Assembly: GCA_934155185.1 (NCBI GenBank)
Contig: CAKPGT010000007.1
Coordinates: forward strand, 1-52,521
DNA: 52,521 nt
Source: an uncultured Bacilli bacterium
GTDB lineage: Bacteria > Bacillota_I > Bacilli_A > RF39 > UBA660
Reading direction: 5' to 3'
The notes under the pieces are model-generated. The model ran no database searches. It saw only the letters and a program-made list of their open reading frames with translations, and was not told the origin of the DNA. Both the position numbers and the translations under genes were made by a program. Shown in pieces: positions 1 to 7,976 of the stretch. How positions within the stretch are numbered: position 1 is the stretch's first letter; every line of letters begins with the position of its first letter.

Positions 1-1
1 T

Positions 2-50
2 GTGAGGGGCAATGAGACTAACCTCTCACTAAGAAAAGAAAGAGAGGTGA
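2..50 (+). promoter_or_regulatory. gpmI leader with two competing hairpins
   Basis: Two stems share one strand and cannot form together. GTGAGGGG (2-9) pairs with CCTCTCAC (22-29), with one G-T pair. Alternatively ACCTCTC (21-27) pairs with GAGAGGT (42-48), which hides the Shine-Dalgarno sequence of gpmI. A third small hairpin, GTCGAG/CTCGAC (53-58 and 68-73), lies between the SD and the ATG at 79 and would bring them closer if folded. This is a possible translational switch. The pairing is seen in the sequence; regulation is inferred. Confidence 0.4.
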
Positions 51-78
51 AAGTCGAGACTTGTCTACTCGACATAAC

Positions 79-1596
79 ATGAAAAAACCATTAATATTAT
101 GTATTTTAGATGGCTGCGGGATAAGGAAAGAAAAAAGTGGTAATGCATTTAAAAATGCTAGTAAACCGACATTTGATTTTCTATGGGATAAATATCCACA
201 TAGCTTGTTAGAGGCTAGTGGGAAAAAAGTCGGCCTACCAGAGGGTCAAATGGGTAATAGTGAAGTAGGACATATGAATATAGGAGCGGGTAGAATAGTG
301 TACCAGCCACTTGAAATTATTAATAGAGCAATAGAAGATAAATCATTTTATGATAACGAAAAAATATTAGATGTATTAAATCACGTTAAGAAAAATGATT
401 CAAAACTCCATGTTATGGGATTACTATCAAATGGTGGTGTGCATTCACATATAAGGCATTTGATGAGTCTTATTAATATGATAAAAGATAGGGATATAAA
501 AAAGGTATGCTATCATATATTTTTAGATGGAAGAGATGTACCGCTCAAAAGTGCATGTCAATTTATAGAAGAATTAGAAAATAAAATAAAAGACACTGGT
601 ATAGGTAAAATAGTTACCATATCAGGAAGATATTATGTAATGGATAGAGATAACAATTATGATAGATTAAAAAAAGCATATGATGCAATTGTATATGGTA
701 TTGGAAAAAAGTATTCTTCACCAAAAGAAGCAGTAAAACAAAGCTATGAAAATAATATAACAGATGAGTTTGTAGAACCTTGTATTATAAGTGATTCGGT
801 ATTAGAAGATGGTGATGGAGTAATTACCTTTAATTTTAGACCGGATAGATTAAGAGAATTTTTTACTGCTATAACTAATCCTAATGAAAGCCCTATGGAA
901 ACTAAGACTTTTAATAATTTATCTGTTCTTACTATGATGCCAGTTGTTAATACTGTTATATGTCCACATGCTTTCAATCATGTTGATTTATCTGAGACAA
1001 TGGGAAAATATTTAGCAGAACATAAACTAAATCAACTTAGAATAGCCGAAACAGAAAAATATGCACATGTTACTTATTTTTATGATGGCGGCGTTGAAGA
1101 GAATTTTAATGGTATGAAAAAGGTACTTATTCCATCTCCTAAAGTAGCAACATATGATTTAAAGCCAGAGATGAGTGCAAAAGAAATAACTGATAGATTA
1201 TTAGATGAGTTAGATAAGGACTTTTATGATGTTGTAATTTTAAATTATGCTAATGGTGATATGGTAGGACACACAGGTAATTATGATGCTGCAATAAAAG
1301 CAGTAGAGTTTTTAGATAAGTGTCTTAAAAGACTATATGATAAAGTATTAGAAAAAGATGGTACATTAATAATAACTGCCGATCATGGTAACTGCGATAT
1401 AATGTGGGATGATAATCATAAACCAGTAACATCACATACAACTATGCCTGTTCCTTTCATAGTAACTAAAGATGATATATTACTAAAAAATGGTAAGCTT
1501 GCTGATATAGCACCTACCATGTTAGAATTATTATCACTAAAAAAGCCTGAAGAAATGACGGGGGAGACACTTATTATTAATAAGAATAGCAAATAG
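79..1596 (+). CDS. gpmI: 2,3-bisphosphoglycerate-independent phosphoglycerate mutase
   Basis: This glycolytic enzyme interconverts 3- and 2-phosphoglycerate in the cytoplasm, using two metal ions and a phosphoserine intermediate. The family signature is clear: the N-terminal metal Asp11 in ILDGCG, the nucleophile Ser61 in QMGNSEVGHMNIGAGR, and the C-terminal metal motif TADHGNCD. Counted from the ATG at 79 the protein is 505 residues, the normal length. An in-frame TTG at 61 would add six residues and sits nearer the SD-like GAGAGGTGA (42-50), but MKKPLILCILDG is the usual family start. Upstream genes of a glycolytic operon may lie outside the window. No terminator directly abuts the stop; the next one is about 150 bases downstream. 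Confidence 0.96.
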   Translation: MKKPLILCILDGCGIRKEKSGNAFKNASKPTFDFLWDKYPHSLLEASGKKVGLPEGQMGNSEVGHMNIGAGRIVYQPLEIINRAIEDKSFYDNEKILDVLNHVKKNDSKLHVMGLLSNGGVHSHIRHLMSLINMIKDRDIKKVCYHIFLDGRDVPLKSACQFIEELENKIKDTGIGKIVTISGRYYVMDRDNNYDRLKKAYDAIVYGIGKKYSSPKEAVKQSYENNITDEFVEPCIISDSVLEDGDGVITFNFRPDRLREFFTAITNPNESPMETKTFNNLSVLTMMPVVNTVICPHAFNHVDLSETMGKYLAEHKLNQLRIAETEKYAHVTYFYDGGVEENFNGMKKVLIPSPKVATYDLKPEMSAKEITDRLLDELDKDFYDVVILNYANGDMVGHTGNYDAAIKAVEFLDKCLKRLYDKVLEKDGTLIITADHGNCDIMWDDNHKPVTSHTTMPVPFIVTKDDILLKNGKLADIAPTMLELLSLKKPEEMTGETLIINKNSK

Positions 1597-1629
1597 CAAG
1601 TTGTTTAAAAATATTAAACCATTGTAGAA

Positions 1630-1669
1630 ATGTCGATTTTTGTCGAAAAGAATGTCAATTTTTGTCGAA
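1630..1669 (+). promoter_or_regulatory. Tandem Spo0A-type boxes
   Basis: TTTGTCGAA occurs exactly at 1639-1647 and again at 1661-1669, 22 bases apart (two helical turns). Each is preceded by a weaker partner (ATGTCGATT 1630-1638, ATGTCAATT 1652-1660). The known 0A-box consensus is TTTGTCRAA. The promoter-proximal box lies where the -35 element of the TATAAT at 1690-1695 would be, as in Spo0A-activated sigma-A promoters. The matches are seen; the regulator is inferred. Confidence 0.5.
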
Positions 1670-1701
1670 AAAAGGCTTGATTTTATTATTATAATAGTGT
1701 A

Positions 1702-1775
1702 TGATTATTTCGGAAGTAAGGAATACTTCCCTTATTGCTTGAGAACATAGAATTTACCCACTATGTTCTTTTTTG
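1702..1775 (+). ncRNA. Candidate small RNA with two hairpins
   Basis: Downstream of a TATAAT (1690-1695) that has no good -35, the sequence holds a hairpin GGAAGTA/TACTTCC (1712-1718, 1724-1730). A classical intrinsic terminator follows: GAACATAG/CTATGTTC (1743-1750, 1761-1768) and six T. The only ORF inside is 13 codons without a ribosome binding site, so a noncoding RNA of about 70 nt is the simplest reading. It could instead simply terminate gpmI readthrough. Confidence 0.4.
1743..1774 (+). terminator. Intrinsic terminator
   Basis: Eight-base-pair stem GAACATAG/CTATGTTC with a ten-base loop, followed by TTTTTT. It ends the candidate small RNA and any gpmI readthrough. Confidence 0.8.
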
Positions 1776-1855
1776 CGCTGTAGTCTTTTAAAAATGATGT
1801 TGAAACACTTTAGATGAAGGTGATTAAAATTTATATCAGCCTTGCTTTCCTAATG

Positions 1856-1864
1856 TGATATAAT
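1856..1864 (+). promoter_or_regulatory. Extended -10 promoter
   Basis: TGATATAAT (TGn plus a perfect TATAAT) lies 21 bases before the ATG at 1886, with no clear -35. Transcription would begin at or just before the ribosome binding site, giving a very short leader. Confidence 0.5.
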
Positions 1865-1885
1865 GTATATGAAAGGAATTTGATT

Positions 1886-2746
1886 ATGAAAAAATTTTTC
1901 TGTTTTATATTTACTATAATTATTAGTATTCTTTTTTGCTTTCTATGTATAAGTTATGGAATAAAAGAAGCTTGTGTTAATACTATCTCCAATTCATTAG
2001 TAAAAGGGGAGATAACCAGTAAAATCATTTTATCAGTTAAAAAGAATTATAAAGAAGCTTCATATGATATATTAGAAGAGATAGAAAATGAGATAGGAAA
2101 TAATCCTGCTATAAATAAGCTTACGGATAAGTATTTTGATGAAATAATTAATTCGGTTACAACTGGTAAAAAAGCTGTTGCTCCAAATACAAAAAAAGAA
2201 TTACTTACCCTTATAGATGAAAATGAATATGTCTTAAAAAAACATGGTATAGAAGTTACTGAATATGAAAAGGAAAAAGTAATAGATGAAATAGTTAATA
2301 GCAATGCATTAAATGATATATATGAAAAAGTTACTGTTATAGTAAATAAGAATTTAAATGAAAATCAAAAGAAGGTAGCAAATCTTTATAAAACAGTTAT
2401 TTCAAAGGAATTTAGGTATGCCTGCTATTCTTTAGTTATATTTTTAGTAATATTAATCATGATAATGAAAAAAAGTTTTTATAAATTTAGTATTAATTTA
2501 GGTATTGCAGGATTGATATCAGGTATAATTATTACGTTTATTTTGCCTATAATAGTTAATATGATAGGTAATAAGTTTACAAGTGAATTAATAGGGGAAA
2601 GTGCTAACATTAATATAAATAAGATTACAAATATGGGATATATATTCTTTATTATAAGTGCACTATTTATAATTATATATTTTATAGGTAATAAACTAAC
2701 TAATTATAATGATGAAAAATATGTAGATGAAAATACAGTAGTATAA
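1886..2746 (+). CDS. Membrane protein of unknown function, four predicted TM
   Basis: I do not recognise the family. The start chosen is the ATG at 1886, eight bases after AAAGGA; an in-frame TTG at 1880 lies too close to that site. The protein is 286 residues. Residues 1-25 form a hydrophobic signal anchor. Residues of about 30-175 are a charged, probably extracytoplasmic domain rich in Lys and Glu with coiled-coil character. Three further hydrophobic segments follow at about 177-195, 203-228 and 250-270, with a short acidic tail. It is a single-gene unit with its own promoter, and its terminator coincides with a possible IS-end relic. Confidence 0.75.
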   Translation: MKKFFCFIFTIIISILFCFLCISYGIKEACVNTISNSLVKGEITSKIILSVKKNYKEASYDILEEIENEIGNNPAINKLTDKYFDEIINSVTTGKKAVAPNTKKELLTLIDENEYVLKKHGIEVTEYEKEKVIDEIVNSNALNDIYEKVTVIVNKNLNENQKKVANLYKTVISKEFRYACYSLVIFLVILIMIMKKSFYKFSINLGIAGLISGIIITFILPIIVNMIGNKFTSELIGESANININKITNMGYIFFIISALFIIIYFIGNKLTNYNDEKYVDENTVV

Positions 2747-2755
2747 GAGTTAAAA

Positions 2756-2800
2756 TGTGATATGAACCTCGTTTTTAAGTAAGATAAAAGCGAGGTTTTT
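2756..2800 (+). terminator. Terminator formed by a possible solo IS3-type end
   Basis: AACCTCG (2765-2771) pairs with CGAGGTT (2791-2797), followed by T residues. The block begins TGTGATATGAACC and aligns with the left end of the IS3-family element at 51985: TGTGATATGAACCxCGTTT is shared with one mismatch, as is the closing CGAGGTTTTT. No transposase follows here, so this looks like a stranded or decayed IS end now serving as the terminator of the gene at 1886. Confidence 0.55.
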
Positions 2801-2850
2801 AAATATTCTATTTTCTTCATAACTTATAACAACTAATTTGAAATTTAACT

Positions 2851-2886
2851 AAAATAAAAATGCAACTTCTATAAAGATTGTTGCAC
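2851..2886 (-). terminator. Terminator of the MMPL-family gene
   Basis: On the minus strand TGCAAC (2885-2880) pairs with GTTGCA (2866-2861), followed by a T-rich run (2860-2851). It lies just after the stop codon at 2904-2906. Confidence 0.75.
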
Positions 2887-2903
2887 TTTTATTTTACTTA
2901 AGT

Positions 2904-5900
2904 TTATTTTATACCATCTATTAAATATATAAATTTAGTTGTTCCTTTAGTATTATCATCTTTAATAGTATAAGAAGAATAATTATCACTCAACTTTTTA
3001 AGGGTTTTAAGCGTATTTGCTTTTGATCTTAATTCGTTATTAACTAGATTAGTTATTTTCATAATACCATCATTATTGAACTTATTTACGCCTTCATATA
3101 AAGCGTTAGCTCCGTTTAATAACTCATTAGAACCATTATACAATTCATTAATACCATTATATAACTTTCCAATACCATTATTTAGAGTAGTTAAGTTTTC
3201 AGATAATACGTTTAATGATTCTTTTGTCTTTTTAATAGAAGCTTGTTTAACACTGTTAGATACTGTTGTAGCGACTTCTTTACTTACTTTTTTAGCGGTT
3301 TCTTTAGCTACACTAGATGCAGTATTAACAGCAGTTTCTTTAGCAGTTTCTTCCATTATAATCATCATTTGTTTTGCAGATACTAATTTACTAGCACTAT
3401 CACATACTGCTTTGTAATCATCAGATACATTACCACTTAAACATATATTTATAATATCATCTGATAAGTGATAAGCATTTAATCCAGCTTCATATCCAGC
3501 TTTAATGTTCTTATAAGTATCACTGTTTTTAACGGTTTCTAATGCAGCACCCATAATATATGCTTTTTCAGTATCGCTTAATTCAGCCTTAGAACTTGCT
3601 TCTTGCTCAATATAATTTAGTGTTTGATCATCTAAAGCATCTTTTGTATCACTTTCTAAACTATTAATAGATGAATCAATAGCTAATTTTAATTTATTAG
3701 AACCTTCATAAACGGTTTTCATACCATCATCAATTTCTTTAGTACCTTTATTAGATTTTTCTATACCATTTTTTAAATCATTAGTACCTGATACTATCTC
3801 GCTTGCAGCCTTAGATAAATCATTTACTTTACTATATACTTTATCAATGTTGTTTAATTTATCTAAATCACTAGATTCTAATACTTTAGGTGTAATAGCT
3901 ACATATATACTATTTGAACTGAATTTTTCAGTAGTATACTTAATAGTTACCTTATCAAGTGATTTTAATTCATCTATCTTAAGACTGTCATATAAACCGG
4001 GTGCACTAATAGCTGCTATAACATTATTAGTACCAGTAGATATTACCTTACCATTACTTACACTAACATTACTATTATATTTAGTTTTAATCGTAGTTGT
4101 AATACCTGCTACAAATGGTGTGTAAACTGTTTTACCATTAACATAATGTTTATCATTATTAGTTAAGCTTATTTCTATTTCAACGTCACCTTTTTTATTT
4201 ACCATTTTTTTAGGTTCCATTATAGTACCATTTAACTTATATGTAATACCTAAAGTTACAGGAAGTTCTTTTTCTGAATTACCTTGATAATAGATATCCT
4301 TTTTAGTCTTAGTCTCCCATGTAATACTGTTATTATCTTTAACGAATTTTTCATTACCATTTAAGTTTTTAATATTACTTAAATTTGTTAAGTCACTTAT
4401 GCTAGTTAAACTATCATTATTAATTAAGTGTTCTGTTACAGTTATGTTCTTAACACTACCATTATTCTTAAGTTTAGCATAAACAGTTTCATCTTTAGTT
4501 AATGCAAATACATTATTTGGAATAAGAATTAATGCCATAACTAACACAGATAAAGCTTTACTTATTCTTTTTTTGTTTTTCATGTTACCATCTCCTTGTT
4601 TTTTAAATCCCTTTGTAGTCTTAATTATTAATTTATCAAATATTAATAAGACAGAAGGAAGTATCATTATAACTGTTATCATACTTATTATTGCACCTCT
4701 TGAAATTAGTGTACATAAAGAACCAATCATTTCAAGTTTTGAATACACTCCAACACCAAATGTAGCGGCAAAGAAACACATACCAGAAACAAATATTGAG
4801 TTAATAGAACTATCTAATGAAGATTTGATAGCGTCTATTTTATTTTTTGTTTTTCTTTCTTCTAAGTATTTCGTGGTCATTAAAATTGCATAATCTATAG
4901 TTGCACCAAGCTGTATTGTACCTATTACAATTGATGCTATAAATGGTATTTGAGTATTAGTATAATAAGGAACAGCCATATTAACAAATATTGCAAATTC
5001 TATTACTGAAATAAGCAAAATAGGTAAGCTGTAAGACTTTAAAACAAAAATCATTATTACAAATATTATTAATATAGAAGCATAATTTACGTTTCTAAAA
5101 TCCGTATCGCTTATTTCAACTAGGTCTTTCATTAAAGGACCTTCTCCAGCTACAATCGCATTTTTATCATATTTTTTAACAATTGTATTTATTTTAGTTA
5201 TTTGATTATTTAACTTATCTGTTGCAATGTCATAAACAGAATTAACAATAATCATTTTGTACTTATCACTTTCTAGCATACTTTTTACGTTATCATCTAG
5301 TATATCAAATGGAAGCCCTATATCATTTACACTTGAATATGATAGTGCAAGGTCAATTCCCTTAACATTTTTAATTTCACTTATCATATTATTTATATCA
5401 TCATTACTTAGATTTTTATCAACTAAAATCATTTCAGGTGATACTATCTTATAATCATCTTTAAGAGTTTTATTAGCTACTGAACTTTTAAGTGTACTAG
5501 GTAGTGTTCTATCTAAGTTATAATAAACTTTAGCATTAGACTGACCAATAGTAGCAGGTATAATTAATATTAAAAATATTACAAATATTAATTTATTATG
5601 TTTAATAACAAATGATTTTAAGCTATTAAATGAAGGAAGTATTACCTTATGTGCTGTTTTTTGAATAAACTTATCAAATATAAGAAGTAGGGCAGGGAAT
5701 ACTGTTACAACACATATTAATCCAAATAATACACCCTTAGCCATTACTATGCCAATATCTTTACCTAAAGTAAGAGTCATAAAGCATAGCGCTAAAAATC
5801 CAGCTATAGTAGTAAGTGATGAACCAGTAACAGACCTTATGGTTTGTTTTACAGCTTCTTTCATTGCATCATCTTTATTTTTATTTTTCTTATCTTTCTT

Positions 5901-6659
5901 ACACGCTTCATATTTATGATATAAGAATATGGAGAAGTCTGTTGTAACACCTAGCTGTAAAACAGCGCTTATAGCCTTTGTTATATATGATATGTTGCCT
6001 AAAAATACATTGGTTCCCATATTAAATAGTATTGCAATACCAATATTTAATAATAATAGGATAGGTACTAAATATGAATCAAGTGATATCATTAAAACAA
6101 TAAGACAAAGTATAACAGCTATTATTACATAGGCTACTATTTCTTCATTAGATAAGTTCATAGTATCTAGTACCATAGCACTCATACCAGCTACTTTAAC
6201 GTCTTCTTTGGTAATCTTTCTTATTTCACTAACAGCATCTAGCGTTGTCTCTTCAGATGTACCATCTTTAAATGTTATTAAAAGTAGGCTAGAGTCTTTC
6301 TTAGCAAGTCTTGATGTAACTTCGTCTGGAAGCATTTCAACTGGTATTGTATTGCCAACAAAATCATATAAACTTGCAACTTCATTTACTCCTTTAACTT
6401 TTTTAATTTTCTCTTCTAATTTTAATACATCTTTAGCTTCCATATTATCAATTATAGATATAGAAAAAGCTCCCATATTAAAATCATCAGTAAGTATATT
6501 TTGACCTTTTATAGTCTCAATGTCTTTTGGTAAGTAAACTAATATATCATAATTTATTTTAGTATTTTTAATACCTATTAAAGCGGGTACTAAAAGTAGT
6601 AAAGTAAATATTAATATTAAAGTTTTATGTTTACAAATAAAATTAGTTAGTTTATCCAT
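2904..6659 (-). CDS. MMPL/RND-type exporter fused to a secreted repeat domain
   Basis: The 1251-residue ORF joins two parts. Residues 1-692 are a duplicated MMPL/SSD-type transporter. Each half has one TM (about 10-30 and 355-372), a large outer loop, then five TM, with cytoplasmic segments rich in Lys between the halves; such proteins export lipids or hydrophobic compounds. Residues 693-1251 begin with a complete signal peptide (MKNKKRISKALSVLVMAL, ending NVFA). They continue with a beta-rich domain and two blocks of NGxxxLxxG-like repeats, as in the tails of YhgE/Pip proteins. A perfect internal SD and ATG (4583) precede the second part, so it may also be made alone. It is divergent from a TetR gene, and two operators sit on its promoter. 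Confidence 0.85.
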   Translation of the reverse strand: MDKLTNFICKHKTLILIFTLLLLVPALIGIKNTKINYDILVYLPKDIETIKGQNILTDDFNMGAFSISIIDNMEAKDVLKLEEKIKKVKGVNEVASLYDFVGNTIPVEMLPDEVTSRLAKKDSSLLLITFKDGTSEETTLDAVSEIRKITKEDVKVAGMSAMVLDTMNLSNEEIVAYVIIAVILCLIVLMISLDSYLVPILLLLNIGIAILFNMGTNVFLGNISYITKAISAVLQLGVTTDFSIFLYHKYEACKKDKKNKNKDDAMKEAVKQTIRSVTGSSLTTIAGFLALCFMTLTLGKDIGIVMAKGVLFGLICVVTVFPALLLIFDKFIQKTAHKVILPSFNSLKSFVIKHNKLIFVIFLILIIPATIGQSNAKVYYNLDRTLPSTLKSSVANKTLKDDYKIVSPEMILVDKNLSNDDINNMISEIKNVKGIDLALSYSSVNDIGLPFDILDDNVKSMLESDKYKMIIVNSVYDIATDKLNNQITKINTIVKKYDKNAIVAGEGPLMKDLVEISDTDFRNVNYASILIIFVIMIFVLKSYSLPILLISVIEFAIFVNMAVPYYTNTQIPFIASIVIGTIQLGATIDYAILMTTKYLEERKTKNKIDAIKSSLDSSINSIFVSGMCFFAATFGVGVYSKLEMIGSLCTLISRGAIISMITVIMILPSVLLIFDKLIIKTTKGFKKQGDGNMKNKKRISKALSVLVMALILIPNNVFALTKDETVYAKLKNNGSVKNITVTEHLINNDSLTSISDLTNLSNIKNLNGNEKFVKDNNSITWETKTKKDIYYQGNSEKELPVTLGITYKLNGTIMEPKKMVNKKGDVEIEISLTNNDKHYVNGKTVYTPFVAGITTTIKTKYNSNVSVSNGKVISTGTNNVIAAISAPGLYDSLKIDELKSLDKVTIKYTTEKFSSNSIYVAITPKVLESSDLDKLNNIDKVYSKVNDLSKAASEIVSGTNDLKNGIEKSNKGTKEIDDGMKTVYEGSNKLKLAIDSSINSLESDTKDALDDQTLNYIEQEASSKAELSDTEKAYIMGAALETVKNSDTYKNIKAGYEAGLNAYHLSDDIINICLSGNVSDDYKAVCDSASKLVSAKQMMIIMEETAKETAVNTASSVAKETAKKVSKEVATTVSNSVKQASIKKTKESLNVLSENLTTLNNGIGKLYNGINELYNGSNELLNGANALYEGVNKFNNDGIMKITNLVNNELRSKANTLKTLKKLSDNYSSYTIKDDNTKGTTKFIYLIDGIK
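4581..4597 (-). promoter_or_regulatory. Internal ribosome binding site and start in the MMPL gene
   Basis: On the minus strand AAGGAGA (4597-4591), a seven-base spacer and ATG (4583-4581) open a 559-residue product with its own signal peptide, in frame with the upstream transporter and without an intervening stop. This is either a fused pair of formerly separate genes or a gene with two products. Confidence 0.55.
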
Positions 6660-6680
6660 AATTATCCTCCTTTATATAAT

Positions 6681-6727
6681 ATGACCAAAAGTCATTATTA
6701 TGATAGCAAAAAAATGACCAATAGTCA
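6681..6727. promoter_or_regulatory. Two TetR-type operators
   Basis: TGAC-CAAAA-GTCA (6682-6694) and TGAC-CAATA-GTCA (6715-6727) are matching inverted repeats with five-base centres, 33 bases apart. The second overlaps the -35 of the MMPL promoter and the first lies at its transcription start. Repression by the adjacent TetR protein is inferred from position. Confidence 0.7.
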
Positions 6728-6728
6728 A
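6700..6728 (-). promoter_or_regulatory. Promoter of the MMPL gene
   Basis: On the minus strand, TTGACT (6728-6723), a 17-base spacer and TATCAT (6705-6700). AAAGGAGGA lies just upstream of the ATG at 6659. Confidence 0.7.
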
Positions 6729-6766
6729 CAATAAATGCCAAATTATAGAAAATAAGTGATTTTTAT

Positions 6767-6795
6767 TTGACTGCATCATCTTTAAGTGATAATAT
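6767..6795 (+). promoter_or_regulatory. Promoter of the TetR gene
   Basis: TTGACT (6767-6772), a 17-base spacer, TAATAT (6790-6795). It lies outside both operators, so autorepression, if any, would be indirect. Confidence 0.6.
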
Positions 6796-6822
6796 GAAAT
6801 TAACTTATAGGTGGTGATTTAA

Positions 6823-7434
6823 GTGAAAAATGATGATATTAAAAAGGGAAAGGCAGAAGAAAAAAAAGAAGAAAAAAAGAAAAAACTTCTTGATGCTTCC
6901 TTTAAGTTATTTACTAAAAAAGGCATTAAAAATACATCTGTGCAGGAAATAACAGATGATGCAGGAACAGCTAAAGGTACATTTTATTTATATTTTAAGG
7001 ACAAATATGAAATACAAAATGAACTAATAATAAGAAAGAGTAAACAATTATTTAACAACGCAATAAAAAAAATGGAAAAGCAGAACATAGATAATTTTCA
7101 GGATGGATTAATTTTTATTATTGATTATGTAATAAATGAACTTAATAGAAATAGGTTATTGCTTAGGTTTATTAGTAAGAACTTATCTTGGGCTTTATAT
7201 AATGAAAAGGTAAGTAAGATAGTAGATGATAATGCACTTGGTATACATGAGCTTTTTATTAATAAAGTAAAGGAAGAAAATATAAAACTAAAAAATCCTA
7301 ATGTAACGCTATATATGATAATAGAGTTAGTTAGTTCAACTTGTTTTAATTCGATTATAAATAAGGAACCTGTTTCAATAGAAGAATATAAGCCATATTT
7401 ATACGATGCTATTAAAAAACTACTTAATGAATGA
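6823..7434 (+). CDS. TetR-family transcriptional regulator
   Basis: This DNA-binding repressor probably controls the divergent exporter. The start is GTG at 6823, behind AGGTGGTGA. An extremely Lys/Glu-rich N-terminus (residues 1-25) leads into the TetR helix-turn-helix at about 22-70: LLDASFKLFTKKG, then SVQEITDDAGTAKGTFYLYF, the family's best-conserved segment. The C-terminal ligand-binding half (70-203) is all-helical and variable. Total length of 203 residues is usual. The two operators between this gene and the exporter match the expected symmetry for a TetR dimer. The ligand is unknown but is likely a substrate of the exporter. Confidence 0.92.
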   Translation: MKNDDIKKGKAEEKKEEKKKKLLDASFKLFTKKGIKNTSVQEITDDAGTAKGTFYLYFKDKYEIQNELIIRKSKQLFNNAIKKMEKQNIDNFQDGLIFIIDYVINELNRNRLLLRFISKNLSWALYNEKVSKIVDDNALGIHELFINKVKEENIKLKNPNVTLYMIIELVSSTCFNSIINKEPVSIEEYKPYLYDAIKKLLNE

Positions 7435-7478
7435 ATACTTTATAGTGTATTTACACATAATAAAATGTATATTAAAAA

Positions 7479-7505
7479 TTAGCACTTCCTATTGACAAGT
7501 GCTAA
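7479..7505. promoter_or_regulatory. CIRCE operator (HrcA site)
   Basis: TTAGCACTT, nine bases, AAGTGCTAA. This is the HrcA-binding CIRCE inverted repeat with one symmetric change in each arm from the consensus TTAGCACTC-N9-GAGTGCTAA. The -35 of the hsp20 promoter begins inside the spacer, so HrcA binding would block RNA polymerase. Confidence 0.93.
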
Positions 7506-7520
7506 TTAAAGTGGTATAAC
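7492..7520 (+). promoter_or_regulatory. hsp20 promoter
   Basis: TTGACA (7492-7497), a 17-base spacer, TATAAC (7515-7520), embedded in the CIRCE element. Confidence 0.85.
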
Positions 7521-7545
7521 ATAATCAGAAAGGAAGATGAGATAT

Positions 7546-7932
7546 ATGAGTTTAATCCCAAGAAGTTATTTCGGAGATATTTTGCAAGACTTTATGCCAG
7601 TTTCAAAAGAGGACAATATGAAGTGTGATATTTATGAAAAGGGTGGTGATTATCATATTGAAATGGATGTTCCTGGATTTAGCAAAGACGAAATAAAAGT
7701 CGAAGCTAAAAAGGACTATTTAACAATTACTGCTGAAAAGTCTAATGAAGAAAGTGAAGAAGATAAAAACTATATTCACCGTGAAAGAAGTTATGGAAAG
7801 TATGAGAGATCTTTTTACTTACATGATTTAGATTCTGAAAATATAAATGCAGAGTTTAATAATGGAGTATTGAAAATCACTGTCCCTAAAAAAGCAGAGT
7901 CTGAAGATAAAAAATATATCGAAATAAAGTAA
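7546..7932 (+). CDS. Small heat-shock protein, Hsp20/alpha-crystallin family
   Basis: This ATP-independent holdase chaperone binds unfolding proteins in the cytoplasm. The start chosen is ATG 7546 (128 residues), nine bases after AAAGGAAG; the in-frame ATG at 7537 abuts the SD. A short N-terminal arm (MSLIPRSYFGDIL) is followed by the alpha-crystallin domain, about residues 25-115: YHIEMDVPGFSKDEIKVE, then a Glu-rich loop, then NGVLKITVPK, the hallmark NGVL motif. A terminal KKYIEIK resembles the IXI tail used for oligomer assembly. It is a monocistronic heat-shock gene under HrcA control through the CIRCE site. Confidence 0.96.
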   Translation: MSLIPRSYFGDILQDFMPVSKEDNMKCDIYEKGGDYHIEMDVPGFSKDEIKVEAKKDYLTITAEKSNEESEEDKNYIHRERSYGKYERSFYLHDLDSENINAEFNNGVLKITVPKKAESEDKKYIEIK

Positions 7933-7940
7933 TTAATTAA

Positions 7941-7976
7941 AAAGGTAAATCAAAAATGCGATTTACCTTTTTCTTT
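7941..7976. terminator. Bidirectional terminator between hsp20 and rnr
   Basis: AAAGGTAAATC (7941-7951) pairs perfectly with GATTTACCTTT (7960-7970), with T on the plus-strand side and A on the other. It overlaps the last codons of rnr and serves both convergent genes. Confidence 0.85.

Noticed and set aside
1701..1742. 13-codon ORF inside the candidate small RNA
   Set aside because: No ribosome binding site, and its sequence is occupied by the first hairpin.
2047..2304. Antisense ORFs within clear genes (also 744-977, 3076-3417, 15856-16368 and others)
   Set aside because: They mirror the coding frame of the real gene on the other strand, lack ribosome binding sites and show no recognisable protein pattern.
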